A stretch of DNA of 64,000 nt, taken from positions 32,626 through 96,625 of the IMG/VR virus record IMGVR_UViG_3300037156_000269; one strand, given 5' to 3'. Within the stretch, counting starts at the first letter, position 1. Each line of letters starts with the position of its first letter. The notes under the pieces are model-generated. The model saw only the letters and a program-made list of their open reading frames with translations. It was not told where the DNA came from and did no database searches. Positions 63,702 through 64,000 of this stretch are shown in pieces. Both the position numbers and the translations under genes were made by a program. Origin of the DNA: a virus.

Positions 63702-63999
63702 CTAATTTTCCTACAATGCCTACCGTCATCGCAGCACCGGCTCCCGCTGCGTCATCGGCTAGCTCAGCCTCGGGTGTGGCCGCATTTTCTGCTGTCAGAT
63801 CCAGCTGCTCCTCGAAGATTCCATCAGGGAGTGCATTACCGGTCTGAAGCTGTCCTGCCGGAGCTGCTTCAGCCCCATTGGCTCTCAAGTGAGCTCGGTA
63901 CTTTTTGGTCGCGTTTCCGACACTAGCAAAGTCGCTAGCCAAAAGATCTTTAAGCTTAAGGACGGAGAGGGCGCTCTCTTCTGTGTCTTTCACAAGCTC
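63685..63999 (-). CDS. Hypothetical protein, possibly cut by the window edge
   Basis: A GTG at 63993 could start a 102-residue protein, but the frame stays open to the window end and no clear ribosome binding site is visible, so the N-terminus may lie outside. Basic in the first third (KKYRAHLRANG), then Ala/Glu-rich and acidic. No family is recognised. Confidence 0.5.
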   Translation of the reverse strand, partial: ELVKDTEESALSVLKLKDLLASDFASVGNATKKYRAHLRANGAEAAPAGQLQTGNALPDGIFEEQLDLTAENAATPEAELADDAAGAGAAMTVGIVGKLDEPTT

Positions 64000-64000
64000 T

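Overview
The window looks like part of the genome of a large tailed double-stranded DNA phage with a contractile tail. It carries terminase, prohead protease, major capsid protein, tail sheath, tail tube and spike genes, its own family-A DNA polymerase, SSB, and a multisubunit-type RNA polymerase fused into one chain. The host cannot be named from this sequence. Four predicted lipoproteins suggest a bacterial host with a diderm-type envelope, which is inference.

Layout. Plus-strand morphogenesis blocks lie at 1-1.27 kb, 2.58-11.18 kb, 14.6-23.3 kb, 34.4-42.8 kb and 43.5-50.7 kb. Minus-strand blocks with many small accessory and replication genes lie at 11.2-14.5, 24.3-34.3 and 50.7-64 kb. The minus-strand units share a promoter architecture not like ordinary sigma-70: AGGCAA, 15 nt, then (G/T)GG(T/C)ATAAG. 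Genes are tightly packed with ATGA, TAATG and TGATG overlaps.

Themes. (1) Twelve mostly small proteins share an N-terminal motif, roughly M-F-T-x-G-F-x-K-x-A. It resembles in logic the capsid-targeting sequences of T4 internal proteins. A related hydrophobic-x-K-x-A motif recurs through the scaffold-like proteins, the protease and the capsid protein, and is a candidate processing site for the prohead protease. (2) The beta-beta' RNA polymerase contains a 347-residue LAGLIDADG intein at the most conserved site of the beta part. (3) Two HNH endonucleases, one frameshifted, sit among structural genes.

The strangest region is 23331-24260. It is about 925 bp without a credible gene, in which an A/G-C dinucleotide recurs every 5 or 6 nt (mean about 5.16) for nearly 180 steps. 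It lies between a minus-directed terminator and the stop codon of a minus-strand gene whose product ends in a GxGxxxxxGxG loop like that of RAMP (Cas5/6/7) RNA-binding proteins. Promoter, RAMP-like gene, periodic tract and terminator therefore form one transcription unit, which I propose as the candidate undescribed system. A second candidate is a roughly 440-nt structured noncoding RNA at 11640-12080, behind its own promoter.
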